A stretch of DNA of 64,000 nt from Mesorhizobium sp. YM1C-6-2 (GCF_003666685.1 NZ_RCIZ01000002.1:144501-208500); one strand, 5' to 3'; shown: positions 1-8,739, counted from the first letter of the stretch. Made by a program: numbers and translations. Notes: generated by a model from the letters alone, not told the origin.

Positions 1-582
1 GACGGGCTTGCCGCCGACCAGCCGCACCATCGTCTCGTCGACGGAGCCGTGATAGCAGCCGTTGAAGACGAGGATCTTGGGACGGCCGGTGACGGCGCGG
101 GCGACGCGCAGCGCAAAACGGTTGGCGTCGGTGGCGGTGGTGGCGATCTGCCATTCGGCGAGTCCGAAACGCTCCGACAGCAACCGGCCGAGCACCAGCG
201 CGTCCGCGTCGGGCAGCATGTAGGTCAGGCCGCGGTCCGACTGCCGGCGGATGGCGCGCGCGACCGGCGGCGGCGAATGGCCGAACATCGAGCCGGTGTC
301 GCCAAGGCAGAAATCGTCGAGGCGGATGCCGTCGATATCGAGGATCGTCGCGCCGCGCGCGCGGTCGACGACAACAGGGAAGGGCGTCGGCCAGTCGTTC
401 ATCCAGTGCATCGGCACGCCGCCGAAGAAGCCGGCGATGCCCTTGCCGAAGGCGGCTGCCGATTTCGGCCGCGCGGCGCGGAAAATTTCCGCTTCTGCGG
501 TCCGCAGCTTCCTGATGCGGGCGAGGCCGACGCCGCCCTGGCTGTTCCCAGATGTCTTCATGATCCTGCCCGAGACGTTCAT
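1..582 (-). CDS. Class III aminotransferase, glutamate-1-semialdehyde aminomutase-like (partial)
   Basis: This is the N-terminal 194 codons of a PLP-dependent fold-type I aminotransferase; the gene runs off the left edge of the window. The start is ATG at 582; a second in-frame ATG lies at 561. The reading contains the class III features of a GSA-aminomutase-like protein: an early segment MHWMNDWPTPFPVVVD, a small-domain strand ATILDIDG, the stretch IATTATDANRFALR where the phosphate-binding helix begins, and KILVFNGCYHGSVDE, which is typical of the cofactor-stacking region. The catalytic lysine would lie beyond the edge, so activity cannot be judged. Substrate is not determinable. It could act on amino acids or amines other than GSA, because the usual SGTEA sequence is replaced by TATDAN. 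Confidence 0.85.
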   Translation of the reverse strand, partial: MNVSGRIMKTSGNSQGGVGLARIRKLRTAEAEIFRAARPKSAAAFGKGIAGFFGGVPMHWMNDWPTPFPVVVDRARGATILDIDGIRLDDFCLGDTGSMFGHSPPPVARAIRRQSDRGLTYMLPDADALVLGRLLSERFGLAEWQIATTATDANRFALRVARAVTGRPKILVFNGCYHGSVDETMVRLVGGKPV

Positions 583-590
583 CGTTCCTA

Positions 591-1089
591 GCCGTTGGCG
601 CGTTTTGCTGCAATCGAGGAGGGGTACCCGCGCGCTTCATCCTTGCCACGCCTGCTTTCGCATCTGGCCATTGCCTGGAAAGGTGGGAAGCGGGGCACGG
701 GGCCTAGCCTCTCAAATGTTATACGTGGCCGGTTTCCCGCACCCCGCCGGCGTTCTTGCCCTACCTGGAGGGGACGCAGAATCGTTTCACCGCGCGACCT
801 CGGTCAGGGCCCGGTCCTCGGGGCTCATCACCCAGCCGCGCCACCTCCGCGCGACCGAACCGGTACCGCCGCCCTCCCCTGATCCCTGGTCCGGACCAGG
901 GTTCCCGCGAGGGCGGTGCGAGAAGTATCGCTCAGGCGAGAGAGGTGTGAATGAACAGCCGCTAAATTTTCTCGATATCTTGGAAAATCAATGGCTTGGC
1001 CGACGCATCCATCCACGCGGCATTGCACACCTCCCACGGGGGGAGATGGAGAGGCTGGACCTGCCGGGCTCGCCGCCGATGCGACGAAC
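591..1089. other. Intergenic region with palindrome and dispersed repeat, no gene
   Basis: About 500 bases separate the aminotransferase start from the ABC-F stop. I see no credible gene here; open frames on both strands are low-complexity Arg/Pro-rich shadows. The stretch holds a perfect 18-bp palindrome at 884-901 (CCCTGGTCC/GGACCAGGG) and, at 928-1021, one copy of a repeat that recurs near 58.1 kb. Confidence 0.6.
928..1021. repeat. Dispersed repeat, copy A
   Basis: About 94 bp that align at roughly 85% identity with 58104-58199, same orientation. The best-conserved core is 25 identical bases ending in GGCTTGGCCGACGC, preceded by an inverted pair ATTTTC/GAAAAT. Both copies begin with TCGCTCAGGCGAG. 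Copy A lies about 70 bp downstream of the stop of the minus-strand ABC-F gene. Both strands of the repeat are open, which can produce spurious short ORF calls. Confidence 0.75.
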
Positions 1090-2712
1090 CTAGCTGCGCA
1101 GGCCCGGCGCCTCCTGGCCGGTGCGGGCGACATATTCGGTGTAGCCGCCGCCATAGGTGTGGACGCCGTCTTCGGTCAGCTCGAGCACGCGGTTGGAGAG
1201 CGCGGCGAGGAAGTGGCGATCGTGCGAGACGAACAGCATGGTGCCCTCATACTGCTCGAGAGCCGCGATGAGCATTTCCTTGGTCGCCATGTCGAGATGG
1301 TTGGTGGGCTCGTCCAGCACGAGGAAATTCGGCGGGTCGAACAGCATCATCGCCATCACCAGCCGCGCCTTCTCGCCGCCCGACAGCACCCGGCATTTCT
1401 TGTCGATCTCGTCGCCGGAGAAGCCGAAGCAGCCGGCCAGCGCGCGCAGCGGCGCCTGGCCTGCCTGAGGAAAGGCGTCTTCGAGCGACTGGAAGACCGT
1501 GCGTTCGCCGTCGAGCAGTTCCATGGCGTGCTGCGCGAAATAGGCCATCTTGACGCTGGGACCGCGCGACACCGAACCCTGATCCGGTTCCACTGCTCCC
1601 GTCGCGAGCTTCAGCAGGGTGGACTTGCCGGCCCCATTGACGCCCATCACGCACCAGCGCTCGCGGCGGCGCACCTGGAAATCGAGGCTGTCATAGATGC
1701 TGCGGCTGCCGTAGCGCTTGTGCACGTTCTTCAGCGTGACGATATCCTCGCCGGAGCGCGGCGCGGGCTGGAACTCGAACTTGACCGTCTGGCGGCGCTT
1801 GGGCGGCTCGACCTTGTCGATCTTCTCCAGCTTCTTGACCCGGCTCTGGACCTGGGCGGCGTGTGAGGCGCGCGCCTTGAAGCGCTCGATGAAGGCGATC
1901 TCCTTGGCCAGCATCGCCTGCTGGCGCTCGAACTGCGCCTGCATCTGCCGGTCGGCGATGGTGCGCTGCTGCTGGTAGAATTCGTAGTCGCCGGAGTAGC
2001 TGGTCAGCGAACCGCCATCGATCTCGACGATCTTGCCGACGATGCGGTTCATGAACTCGCGGTCGTGCGAGGTCATCAGCACCGCGCCGTCATAACCCTT
2101 GAGGAAGCTCTCGAGCCAGATCAGGCTTTCGAGATCGAGATGGTTGCTAGGCTCGTCGAGCAGCATGGCGTCCGGGCGCATCAGCAGGATGCGGGCGAGC
2201 GCGACGCGCATCTTCCAGCCGCCCGACAGCGCATCGACGGGACCGTCCATCATCTCCTGGCTGAAACCGAGGCCGGCCAGCACCTCGCGGGAGCGCCCGT
2301 CGAGAGCGTAGCCGTCGAGATCCTCGAACTGCGCCTGCAACTCGCCGTAGCGCTCAATGATGGCGTCCATCTCGTCGGCGCGGTCGGGGTCGGCCATGGC
2401 CGCCTCCAGCGCGCGCATCTCGCTTGCGACCGCGCTGACCGGCCCGGCGCCTTCCATCACCTCGGCGACCGCGCTGCGGCCTGCCATGTCGCCGACGTCC
2501 TGGCTGAAATAGCCGATGGTGACGCCGCGGTCGACCGACACCTGGCCTTCGTCTGGCTGCTCCTGCCCTGTCACCATGCGGAACAAGGTCGTCTTGCCGG
2601 CGCCGTTGGGGCCGACCAAGCCTACCTTCTCGCCTTTCTGGATCACGGCGGACGCCTCGATGAAGACGATCTGCTTGCCGTTCTGCTTGCTTATGCTTTC
2701 GAGACGAATCAT
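1090..2712 (-). CDS. ABC-F family ATP-binding protein
   Basis: A 540-residue soluble protein with two ABC ATPase domains and no membrane segment, which is the ABC-F architecture (Uup/EttA/YbiT type) acting on ribosomes rather than in transport. Domain 1 has Walker A GPNGAGKTT and signature LSGGWKMR; domain 2 has GVNGAGKST and LSGGEKAR; both carry a Walker B followed by DEP(S/T)NHLD. The linker between them is Lys/Arg-rich, as expected for the ribosome-contacting P-site tether. I place the start at ATG 2712 (MIRLESISKQNG) because the family begins directly with the first ATPase strand; the longer frame from 2754 adds 14 residues with no ribosome site. The precise subfamily, translation factor or antibiotic protection, is not resolved. 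Confidence 0.93.
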   Translation of the reverse strand: MIRLESISKQNGKQIVFIEASAVIQKGEKVGLVGPNGAGKTTLFRMVTGQEQPDEGQVSVDRGVTIGYFSQDVGDMAGRSAVAEVMEGAGPVSAVASEMRALEAAMADPDRADEMDAIIERYGELQAQFEDLDGYALDGRSREVLAGLGFSQEMMDGPVDALSGGWKMRVALARILLMRPDAMLLDEPSNHLDLESLIWLESFLKGYDGAVLMTSHDREFMNRIVGKIVEIDGGSLTSYSGDYEFYQQQRTIADRQMQAQFERQQAMLAKEIAFIERFKARASHAAQVQSRVKKLEKIDKVEPPKRRQTVKFEFQPAPRSGEDIVTLKNVHKRYGSRSIYDSLDFQVRRRERWCVMGVNGAGKSTLLKLATGAVEPDQGSVSRGPSVKMAYFAQHAMELLDGERTVFQSLEDAFPQAGQAPLRALAGCFGFSGDEIDKKCRVLSGGEKARLVMAMMLFDPPNFLVLDEPTNHLDMATKEMLIAALEQYEGTMLFVSHDRHFLAALSNRVLELTEDGVHTYGGGYTEYVARTGQEAPGLRS

Positions 2713-2885
2713 GCCTGCCTGCGCGAAGTGCTGGAACGTTTTGCCCCGCGCCATACGCGATGAGCGGCGTCCGCGAAAGCCTGTCGCAGCGGCAGAATGG
2801 CTTGACCCTGCCAGCGATTTGCGTGCGGATGCCGGCAGGCGGCGTGCAAGTGATGGCAGGCTCTATTCGCTTACGGCGTCTTCGA

Positions 2886-5087
2886 TCAGAACTTGAAGGC
2901 CAGACCGGCGCGTCCGGCGAAGATACTGTCGCCGTCATCCTCCAACGCGGTCTCGGCGCCCGCGAAGACCTGCGTGCTTGACGCCACCGAGAACGTCAGA
3001 TCGGCGCCCAGGAAGCCGGCGACCGCGTCGTCGTTATCTTCCGGCGTCACGTTGAACGCCGTGGAGACCGCCAGAACACCGACAAGACTGTCGTCGCCGA
3101 TGCTGCTTCGTCCTCTTACGCCGGCGCGGACAGCCGTCTGCCACGGGCCGGTGGAGGTTTCGCCTGACGTCCTCATCTCCAGTTGCAGCCGGCCGTTGAT
3201 CAGCTCGATGTCGCGCGACTCGAGGGTGACGGCCGCCTGCGACCCTGTTTCCGTCAACTCGTCGAGGAAAAGCCCCGCGTAGCCGACGCTGGCGCTGGGC
3301 ACCAGTTTCGAACTCACCCCGAAGGGCATCTCCATGCCCAGCGTCAGCTCGGGATTGACGAACCAGCCGTCGTAGCCGCCACGGGCGAACTCGACCCCGT
3401 CGAGCGCCATGTTGTTCAGGATGCGCCGCGCCGAATCGTTGTCGGTCTGTCCGGCCGTCACTATCAGATCGGCAAACGCCTGACCCCAGAAAGCGCGGCC
3501 ATATGCACCCCCGAACCAGCTCTGCTGATCGATCTCGTGGTTTGGGCTTCCGAGGCTGCCATGCGCGTAACCCGCGAACAGCCCGCCGCGTGCGAACGAG
3601 GCCAACGGGGTCGAAAAGCCGGCCATGCCGCCGGCGAGCGTGTTGTCGGCCGCCGCGGGCTGGAAGGAGCCGCCGCCGTCATCGTCGGCATTGCGCTGGG
3701 CGCCGAACCCTTGAGTCCAGACATAGGTGGTCGGGTTGCCGGCCGTAAGGCGATGGTGCAGCGTCGCGTTGACTACGCCGGTCAGATCGGACAGGGCCGA
3801 TGCCTCGGCCCCGAAGACCGTCGCCGCGGCGTCGAAGGTGGCGACGGTCAGCCCGCCGTTGAGAAAGGCCGTCGGCGCGCCCGATGTGTCGAGACTGTTG
3901 CGGAGCGTGGGGTCCTCGGTGAAGGTCATCAACCAGTTCTCGCCGCGCCCGAGTTTGACGGTGTTGCCTTCGCCGTCAAACTCCCCGAATTCAATCAGTC
4001 CGACGATGCGCGAGCCCTGCAGCAGGTTGAGCGTATTGTCGGTCTGCGACAGATGCACCGCCGACGAATTGAGGCCCGTGGCTACAATGGCGCCGCTGTT
4101 GGTGATGACGTTGCCGTTGAGCACGATGACGGCGTCCGAGCTTTCTCCGACCGTGGAGATGAGGCCCGAGTTGTTTATGATGTTGTCGTCGTCGACGGCG
4201 ACACCCCAGGAGTAGTTGCGGGTTGTCCGGATCGTTCCGGTATTCGTGACGTTGTTTCCGTCGCCAAGATCGACAGCGGTCCGGATGGCCGTTATCTCGA
4301 CAAGACCGGAGTTGACGACGGTGTTGTCGTGGTCAGCGTCTATGCCAATGCCGGTTACCGAGATGGTGCCGGTATTCGTTATGACGTTGCGGCTGCTCCC
4401 GTCGAGCCCGAACGTGTCGGTGCCCGTTCCCCGGATCTCCCCGGTATTCGTGACGATGTTGTCGTCGTCGAAAACAACCGCATGTGGCGAACCGTTTGCC
4501 AGTATCACGCCTTGATTGATGATCGTGTTCGAGTCTTCCGTCCTGATGACGTTGGCTCGTTCGGCCGACATCGTGCCGTAATTGATGATCGTGTTTTCGT
4601 CGTAGACAGAGATTGCCTGAGAGATCGCCTCCTCGGTCGCAATGACGCCGTGGTTGACGATCGTGTTGCCGTCCTCGCCATTTATGCCCCTGGCGTCTAT
4701 TCCGGTGGTGGAAATGAAGCCGCGGTTGACGATCGTGCTGAAGTCGTCGGCCGCGATGCCATACTCGCTGTCGCCGGTCGTCTCGATTCTCGTGCCCGGC
4801 AGGACGGTGCAGTCCTCACCGGAGGCGATCGTCTGCGTGCCGACCGGAGATTCAGCCGGCTTAACGCTGGTCGGGCATGCCGCGGAGGCCGGCGCGGTGG
4901 CGGCGAATGAAATCACCAGGCCGGCAATCGGGAGACAGGCGACCTTGGCTGTTCGGCAGGTAAACCAGATCATATGAAGAATCCCGATTGCTGAAGAACA
5001 GGTTGCCGCCAACGCTTTCCGGACAGAGGGCATCGGAAGCGGGCGCCGCCGCGTGCGCAACCGCAGCCCCCGGTTCGCGACGACCAT
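2886..5087 (-). CDS. Autotransporter-like outer-membrane protein with repeat passenger
   Basis: A 733-residue frame with the layout of a type Va autotransporter. A hydrophobic segment ending in ATAPASA-AC around residues 60-72 looks like the signal peptide. Residues about 95-330 hold some ten imperfect 21-23 residue repeats with the core N-x-(I/V)-x-N-x-G-x-(I/V), often followed by a Gly six residues later, typical of a parallel beta-helix. From about residue 455 to the end is a beta-barrel domain finishing in aromatic FKF, the usual signal for barrel insertion. The start is uncertain: ATG 5087, 5033 and 4973 are all in frame, and 4973 (MIWFTCRTAK) would give the most conventional signal peptide. 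It is transcribed away from the AraC gene at 5214. Likely surface-exposed and possibly adhesive; ligand unknown. Confidence 0.85.
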   Translation of the reverse strand: MVVANRGLRLRTRRRPLPMPSVRKALAATCSSAIGILHMIWFTCRTAKVACLPIAGLVISFAATAPASAACPTSVKPAESPVGTQTIASGEDCTVLPGTRIETTGDSEYGIAADDFSTIVNRGFISTTGIDARGINGEDGNTIVNHGVIATEEAISQAISVYDENTIINYGTMSAERANVIRTEDSNTIINQGVILANGSPHAVVFDDDNIVTNTGEIRGTGTDTFGLDGSSRNVITNTGTISVTGIGIDADHDNTVVNSGLVEITAIRTAVDLGDGNNVTNTGTIRTTRNYSWGVAVDDDNIINNSGLISTVGESSDAVIVLNGNVITNSGAIVATGLNSSAVHLSQTDNTLNLLQGSRIVGLIEFGEFDGEGNTVKLGRGENWLMTFTEDPTLRNSLDTSGAPTAFLNGGLTVATFDAAATVFGAEASALSDLTGVVNATLHHRLTAGNPTTYVWTQGFGAQRNADDDGGGSFQPAAADNTLAGGMAGFSTPLASFARGGLFAGYAHGSLGSPNHEIDQQSWFGGAYGRAFWGQAFADLIVTAGQTDNDSARRILNNMALDGVEFARGGYDGWFVNPELTLGMEMPFGVSSKLVPSASVGYAGLFLDELTETGSQAAVTLESRDIELINGRLQLEMRTSGETSTGPWQTAVRAGVRGRSSIGDDSLVGVLAVSTAFNVTPEDNDDAVAGFLGADLTFSVASSTQVFAGAETALEDDGDSIFAGRAGLAFKF

Positions 5088-5213
5088 TACAGCGGAGATT
5101 TCCGAACAAAAGGTCGTGAATGGTCAATGAGACGCCCTGCAGGAAGAATGAGACGCCTTGCAAACCGGGAATGCCAAAGGCAGGCTGCGGCGCGATCTTG
5201 GCGGGAGGCGGTG

Positions 5214-6284
5214 GTGGAATCGCAGCGCGTGCAACAGGCCGTGACGCCGGCTCAATTCCGCCTGGACCTTTCGGTTGCCCCCGGTAATGCGGACGAGTTC
5301 GAACTCTGGCGCTTCGGCCTGTCGCCGCTGGTGGGGATGGAGGTTCCCGACCCGGAGGCGCGCTCCAGGTTCGCGGTGACGCTGGCGAGCTACCAGTTCG
5401 CAGATGTCGCGATCAGTTCGGGCTGCTCTTCTGCGGCTACGTACGAGCGGACTGCCCAGAGCATCGCGCGCAGCGGCCTCGACAGCATTTCCCTTATTAC
5501 CTATTGCGTCGACGCGCGCCTCGACATCGAGGGGCGGGACGTCGAGCTGAAAGCCGGCGACGTTCTCTTTTTCGACCTGACCCGCCGCTGGAAGATCCGG
5601 GTTCCGGATTTCAGAAGCCACTCGATCATACTGCCGCGGGCGCTGCTTGTTCCTCTCGTTCCCGATCTCGACGACCTGCACGGGCTGATACTGCCGCGAT
5701 CGAGCCCGCTCAACGCGATGCTGGCCAGCCATCTGCAGACGCTGTTTGCCGAGGCGCCTTCGTTCGGCACGCAGGATGCGTACACCGCCGCACGCGGAAC
5801 GGCGGCGCTCATCGCGGCATTGGCCGGCGCGAGCACCAAGGGAGCCGGCGCGGCCGTCCGGAATGCGCCCGTCACCTCTCTCCTTGCGTTGCGGCGGACC
5901 ATCGACGCCAACCTGGCAAACCCGGATCTGGGCCCGGGGTTTCTTTGCCGGCACCTCGGCATGTCTCGCGCGACGCTCTATCGCCTGTTCGATCCACTGG
6001 GCGGCGTGCGCCGCTACATCCAGCAGCGGCGGCTGATGCGCGCATATCAGGCGGTCACCGATCCGGCGCATACGGGAGATCGCGTCGGTACCATCGCCGC
6101 CCGCTGCGGCTTCAGCAGCAATTCGGTGTTCAGCCGGGCCTTTCGCGAGGCCTTCGCAATGTCGCCCACCGATTTGCGTGTTGCGCGCAGGGCCGGCGAT
6201 CCAGTCGGTTTCGCCCACTCGAAGGGAGGCGATTTCATGACCATGAATCGCTGGCTTCTGGGTCTGGAGACCGCTGGCAGATAG
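5214..6284 (+). CDS. AraC-family transcriptional regulator
   Basis: A 356-residue regulator with an N-terminal cupin-like sensory domain (AraC-binding-like) and a C-terminal double helix-turn-helix from about residue 255. The second HTH shows IAARCGFSSNSVFSRAFREAFAM followed by SPTDLR, the family hallmark. The start is most likely GTG 5214: GGGAGG at 5203-5208 sits five bases upstream, whereas the longer frame from 5127 has no ribosome site and an Arg-rich nonsense extension. The gene is divergent from the autotransporter-like gene and is followed after 13 bases by a small exported protein whose ribosome site abuts its stop. It may control one or both neighbours; that is inferred from position only. 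Confidence 0.9.
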   Translation: MESQRVQQAVTPAQFRLDLSVAPGNADEFELWRFGLSPLVGMEVPDPEARSRFAVTLASYQFADVAISSGCSSAATYERTAQSIARSGLDSISLITYCVDARLDIEGRDVELKAGDVLFFDLTRRWKIRVPDFRSHSIILPRALLVPLVPDLDDLHGLILPRSSPLNAMLASHLQTLFAEAPSFGTQDAYTAARGTAALIAALAGASTKGAGAAVRNAPVTSLLALRRTIDANLANPDLGPGFLCRHLGMSRATLYRLFDPLGGVRRYIQQRRLMRAYQAVTDPAHTGDRVGTIAARCGFSSNSVFSRAFREAFAMSPTDLRVARRAGDPVGFAHSKGGDFMTMNRWLLGLETAGR

Positions 6285-6297
6285 CGAGGAGGCACCG

Positions 6298-6762
6298 ATG
6301 CGCGCGAAACTTTTCCTGTTCCTGACGGCGCTTTCCTGTCAGCCGGCGCTGGCTTCCGGCGGCGTTAATTGTTCGGCGGATGCGGAAGGCGTGAGCTTCG
6401 AGGTCGGGGGCGGAGCCTCGCGAGGCATGGGCGCGGCACTGTTCAGCTTCGAGGGGACGCTGGCCGTCGCCGGACCGGATGTGGCGGACGATCTCGCCAA
6501 AACCAGCTTCGCGCGCGAGCATGTCGCGCAATACTGGCTGGACGGCGAGGAACTGAGGCTGCTGCTCTATCGCGAGCGGGAGGGAGACAAGCCGCACGGC
6601 TATGTCGAGCTGACGATCCGGACGAAGGCGCGGCCGGGCGACGACGGCGAAGGCATGTATGACGGCCGCTACGCGCTGACGGTGTTCGACATGACCGACG
6701 AGAATGGCGGGGAGGGCGTGACGATCAACCGCGAAGGCGAGGTCGCCTGCTCGGTCGAGTGA
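6298..6762 (+). CDS. Small exported protein, function unknown
   Basis: A 154-residue protein that I do not recognise. It begins with a clear Sec signal peptide (MRAKLFLFLTALSCQPALAS, predicted cleavage near residue 20), so it is probably periplasmic. The mature part has two cysteines, near its beginning and near its end (VNC and VAC), which may form a disulphide, and is acidic with beta-rich character. It is preceded by GAGGAGG immediately after the AraC stop, so it is likely co-transcribed and perhaps translationally coupled to that regulator. It converges on the MarR gene at 6800. Confidence 0.8.
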   Translation: MRAKLFLFLTALSCQPALASGGVNCSADAEGVSFEVGGGASRGMGAALFSFEGTLAVAGPDVADDLAKTSFAREHVAQYWLDGEELRLLLYREREGDKPHGYVELTIRTKARPGDDGEGMYDGRYALTVFDMTDENGGEGVTINREGEVACSVE

Positions 6763-6799
6763 CAACGGCCTTCTTGTTTTCCAGCAAATCCCGGATGCC

Positions 6800-7234
6800 T
6801 TAGTAGCGCTGCTTCAGCGCATCGATCACGCGACGGGTGAGGTCGAGGAAGACCAGCCGTTCCTCTTCGCTGAGATCGCCGAGAGCGACCCCGTTTACCG
6901 CCAGGGCGGCCGATGTCGCAGGCTCGCGCAGGGCGACGGCCTTCGGCGTCAGGTGGATGGACTGCGAGCGCCCGTCCTCGGGATGGGCGCGGCGCTCGAT
7001 CAAGCGATCGCGCTCCATCCTGGTCAGCGTATTCGCCATGGTCGCCTGCTCGACGTCCAGCCGCTCGACCAACTGGCGCTGGGTGAGGCCGTCTTCTTCC
7101 CAGAGCGCAAGCAGGGTCATGAATTGTGCCGGGGCGAGGCCGAGCGGTTTTATGTTCTGCTGCAGGCCCTTGGCGAAAAGCCGGGCCATGTGGTTGGCGA
7201 GAAAGCCGGCGGAGCGGGTCTTGTCGAATGCCAT
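6800..7234 (-). CDS. MarR-family transcriptional regulator
   Basis: A 144-residue winged-helix regulator. The central region reads LTQRQLVERLDVEQATMANTLTRMERD with a wing of the form RRAHPEDGRSQSIHLT, the canonical MarR recognition helix and wing DxRS. I choose ATG 7234 (MAFDKTRSAGF) over ATG 7270 because the family starts near this point and the longer form would overlap the operator region. It is divergent from the small membrane protein at 7307, and the 72-bp gap contains two ATAGC/GCTAT palindromes, so it probably represses itself and that gene. The ligand is unknown. Confidence 0.92.
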   Translation of the reverse strand: MAFDKTRSAGFLANHMARLFAKGLQQNIKPLGLAPAQFMTLLALWEEDGLTQRQLVERLDVEQATMANTLTRMERDRLIERRAHPEDGRSQSIHLTPKAVALREPATSAALAVNGVALGDLSEEERLVFLDLTRRVIDALKQRY

Positions 7235-7254
7235 GCCTAAGGAATAGCAGTTGC

Positions 7255-7288
7255 ATAGCAAGCTATCCAATGATAAATAGCATGCTAT
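7255..7288. promoter_or_regulatory. Two palindromic operators, probably for the MarR regulator
   Basis: Two 12-bp sites share arms ATAGC and GCTAT: ATAGCAAGCTAT at 7255-7266 and the perfect palindrome ATAGCATGCTAT at 7277-7288. They are 22 bp apart, two helical turns, in the gap between the divergent MarR and membrane-protein genes. The second site ends 18 bases before the start at 7307. Assignment to the MarR protein is inferred from position and spacing. Confidence 0.75.
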
Positions 7289-7306
7289 CTAATTGGAGGC
7301 GGAGCG

Positions 7307-7771
7307 ATGAAAACCAGGGTTCATGCCTTTGCCGGCGCGCTGGCGCTGCTGACGATCTGCATCTTCTGGAGTGCGACTGCGATCAGCGAACTGTTCGGCG
7401 ACACCGCAGCGGTTGCCGCCGTGAAGAACGGCGTCCTCGCAGGCATGCTGGTGCTGATCCCGGCGATGGCCGTCGCCGGCGCGTCCGGCTTCTCGCTCGG
7501 CAAGGGATGGCGCAACCCCGCGGTGCTGCGCAAGAAGCAGCGCATGAAGATCATCGCCGCCAACGGCATCCTGATCCTCGTTCCGTCCGCTGTGTTCCTG
7601 GCGAGCAAGGCCGCGGCAGGCGCGTTCGACGCGGCATTCGTTGCCGTCCAGGCGATCGAACTGGTCGCGGGAGCGGTCAACATCACGCTGCTCTCGCTCA
7701 ACATGCGCGACGGGCTGGCGCTACGCCGGAAGCCGGCGCGGCCGAAGGCTGCGAAAACGCTGCTGGCCTAA
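7307..7771 (+). CDS. Small integral membrane protein under MarR control
   Basis: A 154-residue protein with four predicted membrane helices (about residues 7-27, 42-62, 83-103 and 108-130) and a basic C-terminal tail. I do not recognise a named function. The ribosome site is good (GGAGGCGGAG before ATG 7307). Together with the divergent MarR gene it resembles regulator plus membrane-protein pairs in which the regulator senses a small molecule. Its last four bases overlap the end of the convergent WD40 gene. Confidence 0.85.
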   Translation: MKTRVHAFAGALALLTICIFWSATAISELFGDTAAVAAVKNGVLAGMLVLIPAMAVAGASGFSLGKGWRNPAVLRKKQRMKIIAANGILILVPSAVFLASKAAAGAFDAAFVAVQAIELVAGAVNITLLSLNMRDGLALRRKPARPKAAKTLLA

Positions 7772-8739
7772 CCGGTGATGTCGATGACGCCGCAGTCGCC
7801 GGTTTCGGTGCCGAAGGCGATGCGGCGTTCCTCGTCGTCCCACATCATCGAGGTGACGGCGCCCTTGCCGGGACGGCGCAACAGCACTTCCTTGGAGTCG
7901 GCGAAGCGCACGGCCATCACCATGCCGTCGTCATAGCCGATTGCCGCGACCTCCTGGCTCGGATGGCAGGCGACCACGGTCACCATGGAATTGCCGCGCG
8001 TGCCGAGTTCCAGCGGCGCCTTGCCCATCGGCCCGTCCTTGGCCTGGAACGGCCAGACGATCGCCGCCGGCGCGCCGGAACTCGCCAGCCACTTGCCCTT
8101 GACGCTCCAGGACATGCTCTTCACTTTGGCTGGATAGCCCGACATGCGCATGTGCTTGCCGTCGGCGAGCTTCCAGCCGTGCAGGGCATTCTCCTGCATG
8201 GCGGTGACGACGAAATTGCCGTCGGGCGAGAAGGTGATCGCCGTATGCGCGCCCGCCCATTCGAGCTCGGTCGGCTTGCCGTCGGTCGCCGGGAAATGCA
8301 GCGTGACGCCATTGTAGCGGGCGACGCCGAAACGCATGCCCTTGGGCGAGAAGGCGAGGCCTTCGACCGTGCGGGGGTGCTGGAATTCCTTTGTGCGGCC
8401 GTCGGAGAAACGCACGAAGGCGGAGCGGCCGGCGGCATAGGCGATCGCGGCTTGTGGGCCCGAAGCGACGCTGCTGATCCATTTGCGCCCGGCCTCGGCG
8501 AGCACTTCGGTCGTTTCGCCCGCGCTGGCGCAGACCTTGCCGTCCTCGCCGCCGGTGATCAGCCGTGTTTTCGTCTGGTCGAGCGTGGCGCAGAGCAACC
8601 CATCATGGACGGCAAGCGTCTTGTGGCCGTGGTCGAGGCGATGAATGGTGCCGTCGGCCAGCGCAAAATGCGGCACGCCGCCGAGGAAGACGGCGGCGAT
8701 ACAATGGCCATCGAGATCAAGCGGGGCGACGGTGGGCAT
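7768..8739 (-). CDS. WD40-repeat protein associated with CobW GTPase
   Basis: A 323-residue protein built of WD40-type beta-propeller blades: recurring segments such as GLAFSPKGMRFGVARYNG, ITFSPDGNFVVTAMQENALHGW and SMSWSVKGKWLASSGAPAAIVWPF show the blade pattern. No signal peptide, so cytoplasmic. It lies 115 bases downstream of the CobW-type GTPase gene on the same strand, a neighbourhood known in Rhizobiales where such a protein accompanies zinc-homeostasis genes. A scaffold or metallochaperone-partner role is inference. Confidence 0.85.
   Translation of the reverse strand: MPTVAPLDLDGHCIAAVFLGGVPHFALADGTIHRLDHGHKTLAVHDGLLCATLDQTKTRLITGGEDGKVCASAGETTEVLAEAGRKWISSVASGPQAAIAYAAGRSAFVRFSDGRTKEFQHPRTVEGLAFSPKGMRFGVARYNGVTLHFPATDGKPTELEWAGAHTAITFSPDGNFVVTAMQENALHGWKLADGKHMRMSGYPAKVKSMSWSVKGKWLASSGAPAAIVWPFQAKDGPMGKAPLELGTRGNSMVTVVACHPSQEVAAIGYDDGMVMAVRFADSKEVLLRRPGKGAVTSMMWDDEERRIAFGTETGDCGVIDITG

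Noticed and set aside
3183-4910. A 575-codon plus-strand frame opposite the autotransporter-like gene
   Set aside because: Composition is that of an antisense shadow, with no domain; the minus strand has repeats, signal peptide and barrel.
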